From contig DKII01000029.1 in NCBI GenBank assembly GCA_002454125.1, positions 1-9,790 of the forward strand: DNA of 9,790 nt. The letters run 5' to 3'. Made by a program: the position numbers and the translations under genes. A model generated the notes under the pieces. The model ran no database searches and had not been told where the DNA came from. It was given only the letters and a program-made list of their open reading frames with translations. This document shows positions 7,241-9,790 of this stretch, one piece after another; the first letter of the stretch is position 1, and the number at the start of each line of letters is the position of its first letter. Origin of the DNA: Novosphingobium sp. UBA6722 (GTDB lineage: Bacteria; Pseudomonadota; Alphaproteobacteria; Sphingomonadales; Sphingomonadaceae).

Positions 7241-7269
7241 TTGCAAGCAATACCGAATCTGGTTACGCT
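7241..7269 (+). promoter_or_regulatory. Weak candidate promoter for glycosyltransferase pair
   Basis: TTGCAA (7241-7246) and TACGCT (7264-7269) are spaced by 17 bases in the nhaA/glycosyltransferase divergent gap. Matches to the -35 and -10 consensus are four and three of six. The position fits a leader of about 35 bases before the ATG at 7311, but the match is poor and may be chance. Confidence 0.25.
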
Positions 7270-7310
7270 TCCGGACTTTGGCGACAAATCAGGGGGCTCT
7301 TCAGGCGGGC

Positions 7311-8729
7311 ATGACCGGAACGGCAGGCGAAATCGGCTGGGCGCTTGAGGCGCTGCTGCTCGCAGAACGCGAGCTCCTGCTGTTCGCGGGGTTCTGGATT
7401 GCCGTCGGCCTGGTCGATGAACTGGCGATCGACCTGTCGTGGCTGTGGCTCAAGCTGACCGGCCGGGCCCGCACCCGCACCCTGCCGCGTGGCTTTGGCG
7501 CGGCCCCGCTGGCCGGACCGATGGCTGTCCTTATCCCGGCCTATGCCGAAAGCGCAGTGATCGGCATGACGATCCGCCACCTGTTGCAGGTCTGGCCGCA
7601 GGACGCGCTGCGGCTCTATGTCGGCTGCTACCGCAACGATCCTGCTACCCTGGCTGCGGCCGTGGCAGCGGCGGGTGGTGATCCCAGGTTGCGCCTGGTC
7701 CTGGTTGACGGCGCCGGCCCCACCACCAAGGCGCACTGCCTCAATCGGCTCTATGCCGCGCTCGAGGCCGATGAAGCACGCAGCGCGCGGCGGTTCCGGG
7801 GCGTGATCCTCCACGATGCCGAAGACATGGTTCATCCCGCCGCACTCGAAGCGATCGACGCGGCGCTGGCGGCGGTCGATTTCGTGCAATTGCCGGTCCG
7901 GCCGGTGGTAGGCAATGGCAACCGCTGGATTTCCGGGCACTATGCCGATGAATTTGCCGAAAGCCACGCCAAGGCAATGGTGGTCCGCGATGCGCTGGGG
8001 CTCGCCTTGCCGGCGGCCGGAGTCGGCTGCGGGCTATCGCGCACGGCGCTGGACCGACTGGTGGACAGCCAGCACCACCATGGCCTTTCCGGGCCGTTCT
8101 CACCCGATGCTCTGACCGAGGACTATGAGCTGGGCCTGGCCCTGTCCAAGACCGGCCGGGGCAGCGCCTTCCTCCGGCTGCGCGCTGCCGATGGCAGCCT
8201 GGTTGCCACCGCCAGCTGCTTTCCCGGCACGCTGGCCACAGCCGTTCGGCAGAAGACCCGCTGGATCCACGGGATCGCCTTCCAGAGCTGGGACCGGATC
8301 GGCTGGAGCGCCAATCCGCTTGAGTTCTGGATGGCCTTGCGCGATCGGCGCGGGCCCTTGACCGCGCTGGTCCTGGCAGCCGCCTATGCGCTGCTGGCGC
8401 TCGATGCCGTGCTGGTGCTGGCCCAGGCCGCCGATCTGCTGCCCAGCATGCCGCTGACCCCGGCGCATCAGGCCTTGCTGGGCCTGGGCCTGGCGGGACT
8501 GGCCTGGCGCGCGCTGTTCAAGCTGCTGTTCGTTGGCCGCGAATATGGCTGGGCCGAAGGCCTGCGCGCCGTGCTGCGCATCCCGGTGGCCAATGTCATC
8601 GCGATCATGGCCGGCCGCCGCGCGCTGCTCGGCTATGCCCGCAGCCTGGGCGGTGCGCCGGTGACCTGGGACAAGACCGAGCATCTGGCCCATCCCGCCG
8701 CCAAGCCGTTGCAAGAGGCCGCGGCATGA
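7311..8729 (+). CDS. NfrB-like processive GT2 glycosyltransferase
   Basis: This 472-residue inner-membrane protein has a family 2 glycosyltransferase domain between membrane segments. Hydrophobic stretches lie at about 12-49, 349-371 and 385-408, with a weaker one near 421-440. The catalytic domain begins with VLIPAYAE (73-80). Acidic motifs are H168-D-A-E-D172 and T269-E-D-Y-E. QKTRW (314-318) is the QxxRW signature of processive synthases such as cellulose synthase. The architecture and the C-terminal phrase VTWDKTEH (451-458) match NfrB, which in E. coli makes the surface glycan used as a phage N4 receptor. E. coli NfrB is much longer and carries a C-terminal MshEN domain that binds c-di-GMP; that domain is absent here. 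The frame opens at 7209, but the ATG at 7311 is preferred, with AGGCGGG (7303-7309) before it and the first membrane segment after it. It overlaps the next gene by ATGA. Confidence 0.86.
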   Translation: MTGTAGEIGWALEALLLAERELLLFAGFWIAVGLVDELAIDLSWLWLKLTGRARTRTLPRGFGAAPLAGPMAVLIPAYAESAVIGMTIRHLLQVWPQDALRLYVGCYRNDPATLAAAVAAAGGDPRLRLVLVDGAGPTTKAHCLNRLYAALEADEARSARRFRGVILHDAEDMVHPAALEAIDAALAAVDFVQLPVRPVVGNGNRWISGHYADEFAESHAKAMVVRDALGLALPAAGVGCGLSRTALDRLVDSQHHHGLSGPFSPDALTEDYELGLALSKTGRGSAFLRLRAADGSLVATASCFPGTLATAVRQKTRWIHGIAFQSWDRIGWSANPLEFWMALRDRRGPLTALVLAAAYALLALDAVLVLAQAADLLPSMPLTPAHQALLGLGLAGLAWRALFKLLFVGREYGWAEGLRAVLRIPVANVIAIMAGRRALLGYARSLGGAPVTWDKTEHLAHPAAKPLQEAAA

Positions 8730-9790
8730 ACCGGCTGCGCCCCCGCCGCGGCCAGCCGCTGATTGCGCTGGGTGCCGTGCTGCTCGGCTGGGTTGGCCTG
8801 CGGGCCGCGCTGTGGGAGGAGATTGCCCTGCCGGGCTTGCCCACTCCGGTGGCCGAAGCCGTGGCCAGGGTGCTGCCACCGGTTGCGCAGCGCGAGGCCC
8901 GGCCGGTGCCCACGGTCGCCGCGGCGATCGCCCCGGTGGTCCGCACCCCGCCGTCCGCACCGGTGCCGCTTGCCCCGCCGCCTGCCTTGATCGCCGTTCC
9001 GCCGCCGGCAAGCCTGCCGAGCCTGCCGCCCGAATTCGCCCCCGCTGGCGGCACCGGCGAAGCGCCGCGTGTTGCTGCGGCCCATCAGCTGGCCTGGATG
9101 GCGGGGGTGGCGCAATTGCCAATGCCGCGATTCGTGATGGACCGGTTGAGCGCGACGAACCGCACCGCCGCCTTGATGCCGGCCGAAGCACGCCAGGCGC
9201 GGGTCGCGCCGCTTTCGGCCAAGCGCTGGTCGGCTGATGGCTGGCTGTTGCTGCGCCAAGGCGGCGTCGGAACGACGGCGGCCGGCCTGCCATCGCCCTC
9301 CTATGGCGCCAGCCAGGTCGGGGCGGTGATCCGCTACCGCCTCGCCCCGGCCAGCGCGCATCGGCCCGCGCTTTATCTGCGCGCGTCCAGTGCGGTGCAG
9401 GCACCGCGCGGTGAGGAACTGGCCCTGGGCCTCAGCGCCCGCCCGCTGGCCCGCGTGCCGGTTGCACTGCAGGCCGAACTGCGCGCCACGCAGCAGGCCC
9501 GCGGCAAGACCTGGCGTCCGGCAGTGGGCGCGGTGACCGAACTGCCGCGGTTCGACCTTCCGGCCGGCCTGTCCGGTGAAGTCTATGCCCAGGCCGGCTA
9601 TGTCGGCGGACCGGGCGCAAGCGCCTTCGTCGATGGGCAGCTGCGGATCGAGCGGCGCCTGGCGCGGCTGGGCCGGGGTGAGCTGCGCGCCGGGCTGGGG
9701 GCCTGGGGCGGGGCACAGAAGGGTGCCAACCGCGTCGATGTCGGACCTTCGGCGACGCTCGATTTTCCGCTCGGCGGCGGGCAGGGGCGG
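8726..9790 (+). CDS. NfrA C-terminal-like protein with Pro-rich linker (partial)
   Basis: This gene runs off the window. It is open for 355 codons from the ATG at 8726, which overlaps the glycosyltransferase stop (ATGA) and has AAGAGG (8712-8717) upstream; translation is probably coupled. Residues 1-10 are Arg-rich, and 11-28 form a membrane segment or signal peptide without a clear cleavage site. Residues about 34-120 are a low-complexity Pro/Ala/Val linker with PPP and APV runs. From about 165 onward, alternating short strands follow (VGAVIRYRL, PALYLRASS, EELALGLSARPLARVPVALQAELR). The last group resembles the C-terminal domain of the N4 adsorption protein NfrA (PF13283). The TPR region of full-length NfrA is not seen. 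Its position after the NfrB-like gene supports a role in exporting or organising the glycan. The NfrA assignment is from recalled pattern and context, not alignment. Confidence 0.7.
   Translation, partial: MNRLRPRRGQPLIALGAVLLGWVGLRAALWEEIALPGLPTPVAEAVARVLPPVAQREARPVPTVAAAIAPVVRTPPSAPVPLAPPPALIAVPPPASLPSLPPEFAPAGGTGEAPRVAAAHQLAWMAGVAQLPMPRFVMDRLSATNRTAALMPAEARQARVAPLSAKRWSADGWLLLRQGGVGTTAAGLPSPSYGASQVGAVIRYRLAPASAHRPALYLRASSAVQAPRGEELALGLSARPLARVPVALQAELRATQQARGKTWRPAVGAVTELPRFDLPAGLSGEVYAQAGYVGGPGASAFVDGQLRIERRLARLGRGELRAGLGAWGGAQKGANRVDVGPSATLDFPLGGGQGR

Noticed and set aside
7209..7310. Extended start for the glycosyltransferase at ATG 7209
   Set aside because: The added 34 residues are Arg/Gln-rich without similarity to the family, overlap the nhaA start codon on the other strand, and would cover the likely promoter region. 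The ATG at 7311 fits better.
6215..7348. Plus-strand open frame of 377 codons opposite nhaA
   Set aside because: The translation is Gln/Arg/His-rich with no domain and lies wholly antisense to a complete nhaA.
8100..9404. Long minus-strand open frame of 434 codons, plus two other minus frames inside 8605-9361
   Set aside because: They oppose the glycosyltransferase and the NfrA-like gene, whose frames have recognisable motifs and good start sites. Their translations are Arg/Ala/Gly/Pro-rich with no domain, as expected for antisense reading of GC-rich coding DNA.

Overview
The window looks like a piece of chromosome from a GC-rich alphaproteobacterium, most likely a sphingomonad (Sphingomonadaceae or Erythrobacteraceae). 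This rests on a TorF-type putative porin, an NfrB-like glycosyltransferase with a proline-rich partner, a GC-rich palindromic repeat of a type I recall as common in this group, and strong G/C bias at third codon positions. The taxonomy is inference. I see no phage genes, transposase, CRISPR array, tRNA or rRNA.

Layout, left to right. Bases 1-245 hold no convincing gene, but they carry a 68-base palindromic element (159-226). A leftward block of three genes follows, in transcription order: a PPP/ApaH-like metallophosphatase (2830-3624), UDP-glucose 6-dehydrogenase ugd (1516-2826) and a membrane-anchored NylB/beta-lactamase-fold serine hydrolase (246-1439). The first two are 3 bases apart and are almost certainly co-transcribed. 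The third follows after 76 bases. A candidate promoter with almost no 5' leader sits just before the phosphatase ATG.

Divergent from this block is a TorF-family outer-membrane porin (3857-4612). It ends in a strong intrinsic terminator followed by three more hairpins, which fill the gap to a convergent SIMPL/DUF541 envelope protein (4745-5500, minus). Glyoxalase I (gloA, 5597-6031, GTG start) runs rightward and converges on the Na+/H+ antiporter nhaA (6035-7210, minus), with only 3 bases between their stop codons.

The right end carries the most interesting unit: a short NfrB-like processive GT2 glycosyltransferase (7311-8729) overlapping by ATGA with an open-ended gene (8726 to the window end). 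That second gene has an N-terminal membrane segment, a long Pro/Ala-rich linker and a beta-rich domain resembling the C-terminal domain of NfrA. The pair looks like a reduced NfrA/NfrB exopolysaccharide synthesis and export system. UDP-glucuronate made by Ugd nearby could be one of its substrates, but that link is speculative. Most of the window is ordinary housekeeping and envelope gene content.
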